Positions 49,151-60,200 of a stretch of 64,000 bases of DNA are shown piece by piece; within the stretch, counting starts at the first letter, position 1, and every line of letters begins with the position of its first letter. Made by a program: the position numbers and the translations under genes. The notes below the pieces were generated by a model that ran no database searches, was not told where the DNA came from, and worked only from the letters and a program-made list of their open reading frames with translations. Source of the DNA: Methanobacteriota archaeon (lineage in GTDB: Archaea; Thermoplasmatota; Poseidoniia; Poseidoniales; Poseidoniaceae); assembly GCA_002722135.1 (NCBI GenBank), contig PBKJ01000011.1, positions 37,309 through 101,308 on the forward strand, given 5' to 3'.

Positions 49151-49884
49151 GAGGATGGTGGGTCAAACAACCGACGTTGCACCGAGGTGCCTGACGAGGT
49201 ACGGACCGGCATTGGGACGCCGTGGTGCACAGACCAGGCCCGTTTTGTGGTGGCCCACGACCATCGCAAGGCAGGGTGCGGTCGGTCCGCTGAGAGCAGC
49301 TCAGGGAGTGCCCGCTTCAATTTCGGGTCGCTCGGGTAGCCTGAACCAATGTCAATTCCTGTGCGGTCAATGAACGAGCGGACCCACGCATCCCTGGCCA
49401 CTTTGGCGACGATGCTTGCGGCTCCGACCACCCTGTCTTCCGCATCGGCTTGATGCTTGGCATCGATCTCAACGGGATCGAGGCCGTGCGTCATGAGACC
49501 AGAATGCACGTTCTGACCGAACCGTGCTGCATCAACGTCGCACGCATCGAGCACCAAGCGGTGGTCCTCTCCGTCCAGCCACAACGCGTGGATGGCTTCG
49601 ACAAAACCTTCCACCTCCAGTCGGTTGAGGCCCCGCTCCTCGACCGCTGCATCGATGCGTGTCGGTGGGAGGGGCAGCACTTCGATGCCCCAACCGTTCT
49701 GTTTGGCACGGCTTCGGAGTTCACCGTCCATGTGCTCCCGTTGTTCTGGACGGAGGCGCTTGGAATCGGTGACGCCAAGTTCCTCGAGAACGCGGATGTC
49801 GGATTCCGGGACAGAGCACGCCCCGATGAACAAGGGGCCGATGCAAGGGCCGCGTCCCGCCTCATCCACGCCAACCACGCGCAT
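49147..49884 (-). CDS. rnhB: Ribonuclease HII
   Basis: MRVVGVDEAGRGPCIGPLFIGA, ELGVTDSKRL, DACDVDAARFG, AASIVAKVARD, GSGYPSDP. Confidence 0.92.
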   Translation of the reverse strand: MRVVGVDEAGRGPCIGPLFIGACSVPESDIRVLEELGVTDSKRLRPEQREHMDGELRSRAKQNGWGIEVLPLPPTRIDAAVEERGLNRLEVEGFVEAIHALWLDGEDHRLVLDACDVDAARFGQNVHSGLMTHGLDPVEIDAKHQADAEDRVVGAASIVAKVARDAWVRSFIDRTGIDIGSGYPSDPKLKRALPELLSADRPHPALRWSWATTKRAWSVHHGVPMPVRTSSGTSVQRRLFDPPSS

Positions 49885-49888
49885 CGAA

Positions 49889-52177
49889 TCACTCCAAATC
49901 GAGATCGTCGAGCAGCGTGTCGATCTCCGTCGCTTCGTGCTTGGGTGCTGCAAGGTTGGCGGCCAATGCATCCAGGCGTTCTGATGCGGCTTGACTTGTG
50001 CGGGCATCGAGGACGATGGACGCCGCGTCCGTCAACGCCGTTGGTGGAGCGGGAGACGGTGCGGGGCTGGGGTTCGAGCGGTTCCTGAACGCTTCTTGGA
50101 ACGCGCTTGCGTCCACGCTTTGACTGACCGCGGGCGCGGGCTGCTCACGCTTTGCGTGGAACCCCGCCATCCAATCTTCAGCGGTTTCAGAGGGTTTTGC
50201 TTCCGGCTTCATCTCAGCCCGCTCGGCCCGTTGGTCTGCACGACGGACCAAGGCACGGTTGAGCACAATGGTCGCAATTCCAACCGCGAGCACGATGTGC
50301 CAAGTGACCTGGACCAAGCCCCACACCTGCCCAGCAATCCCTTGGAGGTCGAAGCCCCCCTCGGCCGCGTTGTCTTGCCACGGGATGCCGAGGTATGGTG
50401 CGACAATGGTCTCTTGGAAGGTTTGCTCCGGGACGTAACGGGACCGAACGCTGAGGTTGACATAGACGGTGCCGTTCACGCGCTCATCCGCTGGAAGGTC
50501 AAACCAAGCCCTGAGCGTGATGTTGCTCCCGATGGGCAAGCCTTCGACTTCGAAGGAACGCACGGGTTCCTCATCGTCTTCGAGCACCGCTCCCTCGGGT
50601 GGAATCAACCCCATCTCCATCCCGTGTGAAGCCTTCATGCTGACGACCAAGCCATCGACGACGTTTCCATCGTTGCGGAGGGTGGCCGTGACGGACACGC
50701 GCTGGCGCGAGTCCTCCTCTTGGACCACCGATTCAAACACCCATTCCACACGTGGTGCGATGCGAAGGTCGAGGCTCTGCACCAAGTCAAGCGCGGCTCC
50801 TTCCGGCCCAATGAAGACGTCAAGGGTCGCCGTTTGGAACGCAAGGGCGTCAGGATGAGCCCTGAGATGAGCGATCACGATGTCTTCGTTGTCGCCATGG
50901 GCGAGCGACAACCGCTCGGTCCCAACGGACATGTTCACAATGCCCTGAGCTTCCTCGCCTAGGGCGAGTTCGATGGTGGCTGCATCGTCGTACGTGCCCG
51001 AATTTCGAACATTGGCCCGTACTTCGCAAGAGCGTTCAACCTCCAGGTCGGCGCAACGCGCGGTGATGTCGGTCACTTCGAACCCACGTTGGAGGTCGAT
51101 TTCCCCAGCGAGGTCCACGGTTGCCGTTGAGGCGCCGATGTTGGCGCGCAGGCGCACGTCCAGACGACCCTCGTCGATCCATGGCGCGAGCAAGCCCACT
51201 TCGATGGTGCGTGATGCTCCGGGTTGGAGTGGGACGGTGGGAAGCGCACCAAACAAGGCCGCGGTCCAACCGTCACGCTGGAATCGGTCAATGGGTTCGA
51301 AACCGTCCACCGTTGTGCCGTCTGAGTTGAGCGCAATCAGGTTCAATCCCACCGTTGAAGGGACGTTGCCACGGTTGGTGACCACGACGTCCATCCGTTC
51401 ATCGGTGCCGGGGGCGACGGGCTGCGTGGATGCTTCGACGGACAACGCAACCCGCTTGACTTCCTCCATGGCGAGGATGAAGGTCCAAGCGTCCCCTCGC
51501 CCGTCAAAGGTCGAGGACGCTGTGAGGGTGAAAGAAGGGCCAGTGCCAAACAGAGGAAGGCCATCGTCACCGACCACGCCCACCTCAATCCATGCGCCGA
51601 TGTAGATGAGTTCACCAGGGTCCACGGAAACGTTGGGGTCCTCAACTTTCACGCCGTTGAGCGTCCAACCCCACGCCCAACCGCTGGCCGTGTCCATGTG
51701 GAAATGAACCTCATCAGGTTCAGAACCGACGTTGGTCAAGTTGACCGCGACTTGGGTCGTCACCCCCTCGTTGACCGTCAGCGTGGATTGATCCGAGGCG
51801 CCAAGCACCAACGCCGAGGCTGCACGAATCCAGACGTCGACGGTACAGGTGGACAGCGTGGTTCCGCCGTCTGAGAGGTTCACCGCGAGGTCAAGGTGAC
51901 CGCTCTGCGCATCAAGGATGGCGGTGAACGTTCCCGTCCAAGTTCGGTTGTCGCCATCTGTTGTGTTGACCACATCCGTGATCTCAACCTCTGCCAGGTC
52001 ACCGAAGCTCAACGTCGCGTCATCGACACCGTGCTGGATGAAGGAAACAGACGTCGCTTGCCCCGGTACCAGTGCCACGGTCTCGGGACAGGTGAGGCCG
52101 GGAGTGCTTTCTGCGCCAACGTGGGGAAGCGGGAGTGTGCTCAGCAAGAGGAGCAGCACCAACCATGCTGCTCGCAT
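49889..52177 (-). CDS. Secreted/TM-anchored surface protein with CARDB/NEW3-like repeats
   Basis: Signal peptide MRAAWLVLLLLLSTLPLPHVGAE; repeated NVGSEPDEV / NRGNVPSTV / NSGTYDDAA / NDGNVVDGL units; C-terminal TM. Confidence 0.72.
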   Translation of the reverse strand: MRAAWLVLLLLLSTLPLPHVGAESTPGLTCPETVALVPGQATSVSFIQHGVDDATLSFGDLAEVEITDVVNTTDGDNRTWTGTFTAILDAQSGHLDLAVNLSDGGTTLSTCTVDVWIRAASALVLGASDQSTLTVNEGVTTQVAVNLTNVGSEPDEVHFHMDTASGWAWGWTLNGVKVEDPNVSVDPGELIYIGAWIEVGVVGDDGLPLFGTGPSFTLTASSTFDGRGDAWTFILAMEEVKRVALSVEASTQPVAPGTDERMDVVVTNRGNVPSTVGLNLIALNSDGTTVDGFEPIDRFQRDGWTAALFGALPTVPLQPGASRTIEVGLLAPWIDEGRLDVRLRANIGASTATVDLAGEIDLQRGFEVTDITARCADLEVERSCEVRANVRNSGTYDDAATIELALGEEAQGIVNMSVGTERLSLAHGDNEDIVIAHLRAHPDALAFQTATLDVFIGPEGAALDLVQSLDLRIAPRVEWVFESVVQEEDSRQRVSVTATLRNDGNVVDGLVVSMKASHGMEMGLIPPEGAVLEDDEEPVRSFEVEGLPIGSNITLRAWFDLPADERVNGTVYVNLSVRSRYVPEQTFQETIVAPYLGIPWQDNAAEGGFDLQGIAGQVWGLVQVTWHIVLAVGIATIVLNRALVRRADQRAERAEMKPEAKPSETAEDWMAGFHAKREQPAPAVSQSVDASAFQEAFRNRSNPSPAPSPAPPTALTDAASIVLDARTSQAASERLDALAANLAAPKHEATEIDTLLDDLDLE

Positions 52178-52226
52178 GGTCCAGTCTCCCCCTTTTCGTC
52201 CTTCAAGTCGTCGTTCATCTGTCCGC

Positions 52227-52838
52227 TCAAAACAAGGTCGGAATGGGTTCGCACAGGTGTGGGCCATCCTCGGTCGTGCGGTTCACCCTCATGCTCACGG
52301 CCCATGCGACCACCTCTGGGCTTGGTGGCGCCCTTCCTTCCACCAACCATGCCTCGAGGTCGTTTTTGGACAGCACCACGGGCATGCGCGGGTGCACGTG
52401 GGCGATGGACGGCACAGCATCTTGCGTCAGCAACGCGAAGCCCTCCAATCCCTCGGGATGCAGCACACCTGCCAGCCACATGATCTCCCCAGATTGGAGC
52501 GCGTGGTGGTAGGGATGGCGTCCAACCGGTGAAGCCAGCCATTCGTACCACCCTGTGGCAGGGACTGCCATCCTCGCAGTACGCATCGATTGACGGAACA
52601 CAGGCTTCTCTGCAGCCGTTTCAATGCGCGCATTGATGGGTGCCTTTCGCGGCTCTTGGCTCGACGTAAACCCCCATCGTCCAAGGCCCAGATCCATCTT
52701 TCCCTCGTCCATGGTGAGCACAGGGTGCACGTCGGTGGGGGCGATGTTCCATCGCGGTGCAGGGTCAAGATCGGTCATCACGTTCAGGTCGAGCAGCGCG
52801 TGTTCGAGGCGTGCACCGAATGCAAAACGGCCGCACAT
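52227..52838 (-). CDS. SRAP-domain protein (HMCES/YedK family)
   Basis: MCGRFAF N-terminus with Cys2, RWNIAPT, LGRWGF, NARIETAAEKPVFRQSM, PATGWYEW, HPRMPVVL. Confidence 0.93.
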   Translation of the reverse strand: MCGRFAFGARLEHALLDLNVMTDLDPAPRWNIAPTDVHPVLTMDEGKMDLGLGRWGFTSSQEPRKAPINARIETAAEKPVFRQSMRTARMAVPATGWYEWLASPVGRHPYHHALQSGEIMWLAGVLHPEGLEGFALLTQDAVPSIAHVHPRMPVVLSKNDLEAWLVEGRAPPSPEVVAWAVSMRVNRTTEDGPHLCEPIPTLF

Positions 52839-52843
52839 GGGGC

Positions 52844-54541
52844 TCACACAGGGTCTGGAAGTGCAGCATCGAGCGCAGCCATGTCAAATTCGGCTGCGTT
52901 CATCGGGACCGCCAACTCAAACGCATCGCCCACGTGAGGGTCGATTTCACCGAAGCAGCCGACCCATGTGCCGTTCACCACCACGCGAGCCGCGCGCCCT
53001 GCGAGCCACGGTCCCTCGCCGTCCGGCAATGGCTCAATGGTCACGCCGGTGGCTTCAGTGGCCCCCAACGCGCCCATGAAGGCCTGAATGCGTCCTCGGA
53101 CCGCGGCAAATCCGCCGCTCGCTTCAGCAGCAAGGAAGGACACGCGCCCCGCGTTCTTGTGGTCACGGACCACCGTCCCGAGTTCAAACACGGCTTGGGG
53201 CAAGTCATGGTGACGGTTGGCCGCCAGCAAGCGCAACAGTCCCGGCAGGAGGTGTTGCCTCAGCACGGTGTGGTCCACCGTGATTGGATTGGTGATTTGC
53301 GTCACGGCCCCGCTTGGCGCCCACCGCATGCGTTCGAACTGGTCCTCCATGTTGGACAGGGTCAACGATTGAACCTCAGTGAATCCGAGCCCGACCAGTG
53401 CGGTACGCACACGTCGTCGCAGGTGGGCATCCGGGCGCGGTTGGCCGTGCGAAGGCGCGGTGGGGCTTGATGCGCCGAGGTCATCGTAACCGTGTCCGAT
53501 GGCCAGGTCTTCGATCAGGTCCACGTTGTGCAGCACATCCAGCCTCCAACGGGGCATGGCCACCACGAAGGCATCATCCGTTTCTTCAAGCACGTCTCCT
53601 CCCATGCGCTGGAACGCCAGACTTGCTTCCTCGCGGGTGAAGGTTCGGCCCAACAGACGTTGCACGAGGTCCTTTGGAAGGTGGTGCCGCACCGGCGCAC
53701 CGGCAGGGTGTTGGCCATGGCCTTGCCCTCCGATGACGTTCACCTGCTCGACGGTCCCCCCCATGGCCTCAAGTTGCAGGCAGACAAGGTGGAGCGAGGC
53801 TTCACAGGCGGCGAGGTCCCATCCCGTCACGTCGACGAACATCGAGGTGGTGGACGTGGTCACGGTGGTGTGGGCCCCGTTGATGATCGGTGGGAAGGAA
53901 AGCACATTGTCCTCGGCGTCGAGGAGGATTGGAACGCGGTCCATGCCGTCGAGAAGGTGAGCATAGTCCACGCCCTTCGGGTGCTCGCTGAGGATGGCTT
54001 CGATGCTCATCGGCGCCTCTGAGCCGAGGGGAACAAAGCTCGCGTCCCTGTCCATGCAGACGGTTCGAAACGGCGCTTTCAGCCGGGCGAGGTCGTGCAC
54101 GCCAATGGAGGCACGGTACCGTCCTCGACCGATGGCAAAGTGGAGTTTTTCCTGATGGTCCATCAAGCGGCGGATGGCGGCATCTTTGCTGTCCTCGTCC
54201 TCGCCAAGGTTCACGCCGTGCACGATGGCACACACGATCACTGGGCGAACCTCGCTGAGTTCATCGTCGACGGTCATGGTGGTGGTGGCAGGTGCTACGT
54301 CCAGCCCTGGACTGACGGCCTCGTCGTGGAGGAAGGCACGCATGGCTCGAGCAAGCGTTTCCGCTGACAAGAGGTCAGGTCGGTCCGGGAAAATCTCGAT
54401 GTCGAGCATCTCCTCATCGCAGCGGTCGATGTCCGTTCCAAGGAGCGGAAGGGACTCCTCGAGAGCGGCGATGCTGTGCTCATGACCCGCTTCAGCCATC
54501 AGGGCACGCAGCACGCTTTGCTCGACGCTGATGGTAGGCAT
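52844..54541 (-). CDS. pheT: Phenylalanyl-tRNA synthetase beta subunit
   Basis: MPTISVEQSVLRAL..., IEIFPDRPDLLSAETLARAMRAFL, central B3/4-like and B5-like regions; archaeal length. Confidence 0.88.
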   Translation of the reverse strand: MPTISVEQSVLRALMAEAGHEHSIAALEESLPLLGTDIDRCDEEMLDIEIFPDRPDLLSAETLARAMRAFLHDEAVSPGLDVAPATTTMTVDDELSEVRPVIVCAIVHGVNLGEDEDSKDAAIRRLMDHQEKLHFAIGRGRYRASIGVHDLARLKAPFRTVCMDRDASFVPLGSEAPMSIEAILSEHPKGVDYAHLLDGMDRVPILLDAEDNVLSFPPIINGAHTTVTTSTTSMFVDVTGWDLAACEASLHLVCLQLEAMGGTVEQVNVIGGQGHGQHPAGAPVRHHLPKDLVQRLLGRTFTREEASLAFQRMGGDVLEETDDAFVVAMPRWRLDVLHNVDLIEDLAIGHGYDDLGASSPTAPSHGQPRPDAHLRRRVRTALVGLGFTEVQSLTLSNMEDQFERMRWAPSGAVTQITNPITVDHTVLRQHLLPGLLRLLAANRHHDLPQAVFELGTVVRDHKNAGRVSFLAAEASGGFAAVRGRIQAFMGALGATEATGVTIEPLPDGEGPWLAGRAARVVVNGTWVGCFGEIDPHVGDAFELAVPMNAAEFDMAALDAALPDPV

Positions 54542-54545
54542 CTGT

Positions 54546-56126
54546 TCACCTCGTCCAATCGGGCAACGGGCGTTCGAACCCAGCGACCCGCAGGCCACTC
54601 ATCACGGCTGCATCCAGCGTCGTTGCGCGAAGGTGTGCGCGTCCGAGCGCGTCGATGCTTGACAGGCCAAGGTCGCGGAGGTGAGAGGTCATGCCTTCTC
54701 GTAGGCGTCGCAGCGTGGCCGCGAGGGCCGCAGGTCCGTCGTCCTCTGGCCTGAACACGGTCAGCCCGAGGCCACCTGCACCGAGGAGCACCAGGTCCCG
54801 CCCGGTTGGCGTCCAGTCGAGTTTGACGCCACTGCGCGTGATTTCAGGATCCAGCGTTGCGTTCGATGATCGCCCAGCAAGGGGCAGCATGGCGGGGAGA
54901 GGGAGGTCAGGTCGCTTCCCCACGTCCATGAAGGCCGCACACATGCCGTGCTCTGCCGCCCACCGGTGGAGGTGATTCACCCGGCCTGCGTCGCCCAAGA
55001 GGGCAAAGGAGGGAGGTTCATCGCACATCGAGGTCAGGAGCACCAGCAAGGCTTCCAGCGATGCAGGGTCCATCGGCGGGAGGTCGCCGAGGTCGATGAC
55101 CGCTCCAGCCGCAGAGGGCAGGCTCGTCCATGCCTGCACCGTCCCCTCGCCGATGCGGAGAAGGTCGATGGGTCGGGGTGCTTCGTCCACGAGGAAGGGC
55201 TGCTCCGCCAGCGCCTGTGCCACGTCCTCCTTGGACCGCTTGGCTCGGAGACGTTCGCCGTTGGTGACGTGAGGCAGCACCGGCAGCGGAAGCGCCAACG
55301 GAGCGCTCCCGAGCAGCACGGTGGTGTCCACGGAGGCCCCTTCCAGCGAAGCAGATGGTGTGGTCGGCATGAGTCCAAGGCCGCGCATCGGGTCCTCGCG
55401 TGGGCCGCGAGGCTCATCCTCGCCGCCTTCGATAAGGTTCGGGACCAAGCAGACGGCATCGGCGGGGACCTGCCATGAAGGGTCTTCGATCCTGGTGTTG
55501 ACCTCCTTCAATTCGTCGGCAGACAGCGGCCTCATGGTGACGCCAGGTCCGGGTGCCGGGCATCGTCCGTCGATGACGATCATGCCGCCTAGCATGCCGC
55601 TCCCAGGGTCGTGATCCACGTCCCCGTGGACGACAATCAAGCCTCCGCGCATGGCGTTGCCCACGCGCTTGCCAAGCTTGCCTTTGATGAGAATGAGTCC
55701 GTCGTGCATCGAAGCGCCAAGGTCGTCGTCGCAACCGTCTTCGATGACGATGGTTCCGCCCCGCATCGACCATCCGGCCATCGGTCCAACACGGCCCTCG
55801 CAAAGCAAGCGACCGTCGTGAAGCGCGGCGCCAAACATGCTTCCGGCATCGCCGCGGTGGTCGAAGGAGCCCGAACTTCCCGTCGAAATCCAGGGCCCAA
55901 GGCGGCCCAGGGAACGAACGCGGGCTCCTTCGGGGAGGAAGGGGCACAGGCCAGACTCGCCTTCCTTTGGGACCTCTGTCCCGTCTGCGGTCCATCCAAT
56001 TCGGAGGATGGCGTTGCGTTCGATGGCGGTTTCCAACGCTCCCGCCAACTGTCGGTTGATGCCGATGGAACGCTCCATGAGCGGTGTGCCCTCGCCGGCC
56101 ATGTGGCGTCGTCGTGTGAACGCCAC
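54546..56126 (-). CDS. GXGXG-domain protein (FwdC/glutamate-synthase-like) with degenerate C-terminal domain
   Basis: Repeats RVGPMAGWSMRGGTIVIEDGCDDDLGASMHDGLILIKGKLGKRVGNAMRGGLIVVHGDVDHDPGSGMLGGMIVIDG (~55560-55830). Confidence 0.65.
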   Translation of the reverse strand: MAFTRRRHMAGEGTPLMERSIGINRQLAGALETAIERNAILRIGWTADGTEVPKEGESGLCPFLPEGARVRSLGRLGPWISTGSSGSFDHRGDAGSMFGAALHDGRLLCEGRVGPMAGWSMRGGTIVIEDGCDDDLGASMHDGLILIKGKLGKRVGNAMRGGLIVVHGDVDHDPGSGMLGGMIVIDGRCPAPGPGVTMRPLSADELKEVNTRIEDPSWQVPADAVCLVPNLIEGGEDEPRGPREDPMRGLGLMPTTPSASLEGASVDTTVLLGSAPLALPLPVLPHVTNGERLRAKRSKEDVAQALAEQPFLVDEAPRPIDLLRIGEGTVQAWTSLPSAAGAVIDLGDLPPMDPASLEALLVLLTSMCDEPPSFALLGDAGRVNHLHRWAAEHGMCAAFMDVGKRPDLPLPAMLPLAGRSSNATLDPEITRSGVKLDWTPTGRDLVLLGAGGLGLTVFRPEDDGPAALAATLRRLREGMTSHLRDLGLSSIDALGRAHLRATTLDAAVMSGLRVAGFERPLPDWTR

Positions 56127-56194
56127 ATAGCCTCATCGCCGCGAGCAGGGGGTCCGTCGTGCAGTTCATAGGCCCAGTCCCGACATCGAGGAAC

Positions 56195-57235
56195 ATGACC
56201 ATCAGGGTGGCCATCAACGGCTACGGCACCATCGGAAAGCGCGTTGCAGACGCGGTCGCAGCCCAAGACGACATGACCGTCATCGGCGTCACGAAAACAC
56301 GTCCTTCGTTTGGCTGTGATTTGGCCGTGCGGAAGGGCTACCCGCTCTTCTGCACCTTCGACGATGAGGACCGCATCCGAGCGTTCGCCGATGCAGGTTA
56401 CGCGTGTGGGGGCGGCATCTCCGACTTGCTCGCACAAACCGACGTCGTCATCGATTGTTCGCCCGGAAAAGCCGGTGCAGCCAACCTTGAGCGGTACAAG
56501 GCCGCAGGCGTGAAGTGGATCTTCCAAGGCGGTGAAAAGCATGCGACGACGGGCATGTCCTACACCTCGTGTGCAAACCATGCCGAGAACCTGAACGTGG
56601 AGGGGACCCGCGTGGTGTCGTGCAACACGACGGGCCTTTCTCGAACCCTTGTGCCCTTGTTGGAAGCCTGTGGCTCCCTCAAAGTTGAATGCACCATGAT
56701 TCGACGTGCGGCTGACCCTGGCGACTCCAAGAAGGGCCCCATCAACGCCATCACTCCTGTGCTCAAGGTGCCCAGCCACCATGGTCCTGACGTCATGACG
56801 GTTCGGCCGGAAATCGACATCACGTCCATGGCCGTCGCGGTTCCCACCACCATCATGCACATGCACGCCATTGTTGCCACCTTGCCGGACGGTCATGGCA
56901 TGACCACGAGCAGCGTGTTGGACCTGTGGAGGTCTCAACCCCGGGTGCTGATCATGAACGGCGGTGAAACAGGCATCACCAGCACCGCAGAGGTCATGGA
57001 GTTCGCACGCGACATTGGACGCACGTGGGGTGATTTGCACGAAATTTTCGTGTGGGAAGACGGGGTGAAACTCGAAGGGAACAACCTGTACTATTTCCAG
57101 GCCATTCACCAAGAATCCGATGTGGTCCCAGAGAACGTCGACGCCGTTCGCGCATTGATGGGTTCCGAAGAGGACTGGCGTGCTTCCGTGGCCAAGACCG
57201 ATGCCGCCATCGCAGCGTTCAACGGACTCGCCTGA
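56195..57235 (+). CDS. gap: Type II glyceraldehyde-3-phosphate dehydrogenase (archaeal)
   Basis: MTIRVAINGYGTIGKRVADAV; VVSCNTTGLSRTL active-site Cys context. Confidence 0.93.
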   Translation: MTIRVAINGYGTIGKRVADAVAAQDDMTVIGVTKTRPSFGCDLAVRKGYPLFCTFDDEDRIRAFADAGYACGGGISDLLAQTDVVIDCSPGKAGAANLERYKAAGVKWIFQGGEKHATTGMSYTSCANHAENLNVEGTRVVSCNTTGLSRTLVPLLEACGSLKVECTMIRRAADPGDSKKGPINAITPVLKVPSHHGPDVMTVRPEIDITSMAVAVPTTIMHMHAIVATLPDGHGMTTSSVLDLWRSQPRVLIMNGGETGITSTAEVMEFARDIGRTWGDLHEIFVWEDGVKLEGNNLYYFQAIHQESDVVPENVDAVRALMGSEEDWRASVAKTDAAIAAFNGLA

Positions 57236-57257
57236 GGCCGCCCACCTGTGGGAGGCC
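57236..57257 (+). terminator. Hairpin directly after the gap stop codon (possible terminator or leader structure)
   Basis: GGCCGCCCAC-CT-GTGGGAGGCC: 9 of 10 positions pair. Confidence 0.4.
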
Positions 57258-57270
57258 TTCAAAAGCCGAC

Positions 57271-57290
57271 CATGGCCCCTAAGGGCCATG
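57271..57290 (+). promoter_or_regulatory. Perfect inverted repeat covering the likely start codon of the giant subtilase
   Basis: CATGGCCC-CTAA-GGGCCATG; the second arm contains the ATG at 57288. Confidence 0.5.
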
Positions 57291-60200
57291 TCGGGTCGCT
57301 GGCTCGCCGTTGCACTGGTTGTCCTTCTGCTCCCCTTGGGGCCTGCGTATGCAGCCAGCACAAGCGAAGCAGACCTCTCGCAGCAGGAAGATACCGGTCT
57401 TGGTCCGGTTCACGTGGTGGCTGGAAGCACCTTGACGTCCACGCTCGGCCCGGTGCCAACCGTGCTCGAGTTTGGTGGTCAATCCTTCGACCCGACCGAA
57501 AGGCCCCCAAGTGTCCCCGGCTCAGATGGTTTGGCCGTGGTGCAATTTTTCCACGGCGACGGACACGTGCAACTTGCCGCCCTTGAGGCCGTCGAGGCGA
57601 CCGTCCTAGACCACGTGGATCGCGCGACCATGGTGGTTCGGCTTGCTCCAGGCACCGCACCGGTGCTCGCCGAGGACCCATCGGTCCGCTGGGTGGGGGC
57701 TTACGACGTTGCGTGGCGCATGGATGCACGCTTCGCTGACGGAGCCTTCGATCGCTATGCGTTGGTGGTGGCGGATGATCTCCGCCCAGATCTCCTCCCG
57801 GAACTGGTGCTTGAACTGCTCGACGCAGGGGCCGATGAGGCCACATGTGGCGTCGGTCAGTGCATCGTTTCCCTCGCAGCCGTGGAGTCCTCTGCACGGC
57901 TCACCTTCCTCGAGGACCTTGCGCGTGACGGCCGTTTCCTCTGGATTGAGCCGGCCTATGCCATGGAAGTCCACAATGCTGTGGCCGCCGGTCTGGCCGG
58001 TGTGATTGACGTTCGCAACAACGCCAGCTTCACCCTCGACGGGTCTGGTGAGACCATCGCCATCACCGACACGGGACTGGACCGGGACCATCCGGACATC
58101 GTCGGGCGCATCGCGGTCATCGACACCAGTTTCGGGCTCGATCCGTCGCCCGCCGACAGCAACGCCGGTCACGGGACGCACGTTGCCTTGACCGTCCTCG
58201 GCGATGGAACCGGTGACGCCTCGACCACAGGCATGGCCCCGGCGGCTTCGTTGGTCATGTACCCCTTGGAGCACGATCCGACCGGTGTCTTCGGTCGACA
58301 AGGGTCCCTGTACGAAATGCTCAGCGACGCTGACCAAGCCACGGCGCGTGTTTCCGTCAACGCCTGGGGGTTGAATGGAGGTCACGGCGATTACACGTCC
58401 GACAGCCGATCCGTGGACCAATACGTGGACACGTTTGGCGACCTGTTGCCCGTGTTCTCCGCAAGCGATGACGGAACGACGGGCGTAACGCCTCCTGCGA
58501 CGGCAAAGAACGCGCTAGGGGTCGGTGCATCCAACGGAACCAGCCTCCTTCCATGGTCGGATTCGGGACAGGGCCCTCTCGCAGACGGTCGCATCAAACC
58601 CGACGTGATCGCACCGGGGATGGCCGTGTGCTCCGGCCGGGCTGAAGAGGCGCGCTTCCCCGCGGGGTCGAGCTGCGGTACGGGCACCCACGCCAATGGC
58701 GATCCGCTGTACATGAGCCTGAGCGGCACCTCACAGGCCACGGCCGTGGCGGGCGGGACAGCAGCCCTCGTTCGAGAGTACATCCGTGAGGAAGCTGGCT
58801 TGACGGCACCCTCGGCCGCCCTCATCAAGGCGATGCTCATCAACGGCGCAAAGGACGTCGGTGCAGCCGACATTCCAAACGGCGCCGAAGGTTGGGGCCA
58901 CATCGATCTCGACCGGACCGTTCGCCCGATGGCCGGCAGCTCGATGCTCACCACCTTCCTGGACGACGGCCCAAGCCTTCGTGCAGGCTACGGCTTGCTG
59001 TATTCGTTCGATCTTGACCCGTCCTCGGGCATCGACATCACGCTGGCATGGTCCGACACGCCAGGCAGCGCCGCCTCGGGCACGACCAGCACCCGCCTGA
59101 TCAACGACCTCGACCTTGTGTTGGTCGCCCCCGACGGGACCCGCTGGCTCGGCAACGATTTTGCCAGCGGTTTCTCCACCACCGGCGGTGCTGCTGACGA
59201 CGTCAACAACGTTGAGCGCATCCGTGTTTCGCCCGGTGTGTTGACCGGTGCAGGGGCGTGGACCGTGGAAGTCCATCACCGCGGTGGCCAAGCTCAAGAT
59301 TTTGCCCTCGTCGTGGTCGCTGACGCCTCCGCCACGCCAACCGCGGATCTCGTTGGATTGGAGCGAAGCATCCTCTTGTCCACCGATCAACCGCTCAAAG
59401 ACGACGTCATCTCCATCTCCATGTCGTGGCTGAATCAAGGAACGGCGCAAGCACCGGCGCACCGTGTGGTGCTGACGGATTTGACCGAAGGTGCCGTGTT
59501 GTACGATGACGTGCGCAGCCCCCTTGCATCAGGCAGCATCGACAGCCACATCATCCTCCACACCTTTTCGACCACCGGGACCCACACGCTCGAACTCAAA
59601 CTCGACACGGACGATGACGTGACCGAACTCAACGACGCCCAGCAAGGTGTGGACAACAACGTGTTCACCCTTGACGTTGAAGTCAGCGCCCTCGGCGTTC
59701 GCGTGATTCCATACGCCGATGACGGTTCGCTGCCCGCCACCTCACAAGAGCGAGAAGCGGCTTCAAACCACGACTTCGATGTCCGAAACAGCAGCGGGAT
59801 TGAGATCCCAATACGTGTGCAACACGAAGGGACCGGGAACCGAACGGTCGCGGTGACGGTGACGCAGGTGCAAGCCATCGACGCTGCGCTCCCCGGCGTG
59901 TTGTTGTCACCCAAAGACGCGTGGTCGAAAGGCCTCAACGAAACCGGTCCGTACGCGGTGAAAGAATTCGGCGAGACGGGTGACCATAGGGACCTGACCC
60001 TCATTTTGACCGATCTTGACGCCGTCATCGGCGGTACCGGCCCGGACCGATACGCCGCTTCGGGCACGTATGTGGTGGACGTCAAGGCAAGCTACACCGA
60101 CCAGCCCTTCGTCTCCCATACGCAACGCTTCACGGTCAATGTGGGGCGCGTGGATGACGTCCTGGTCGGCGTCTCGGGGACCCTGCTGCCCAACGGTGAC

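Noticed and set aside
48074-49339. 421-aa + strand ORF over gltX/rnhB
   Set aside because: Antisense to two confidently identified genes.
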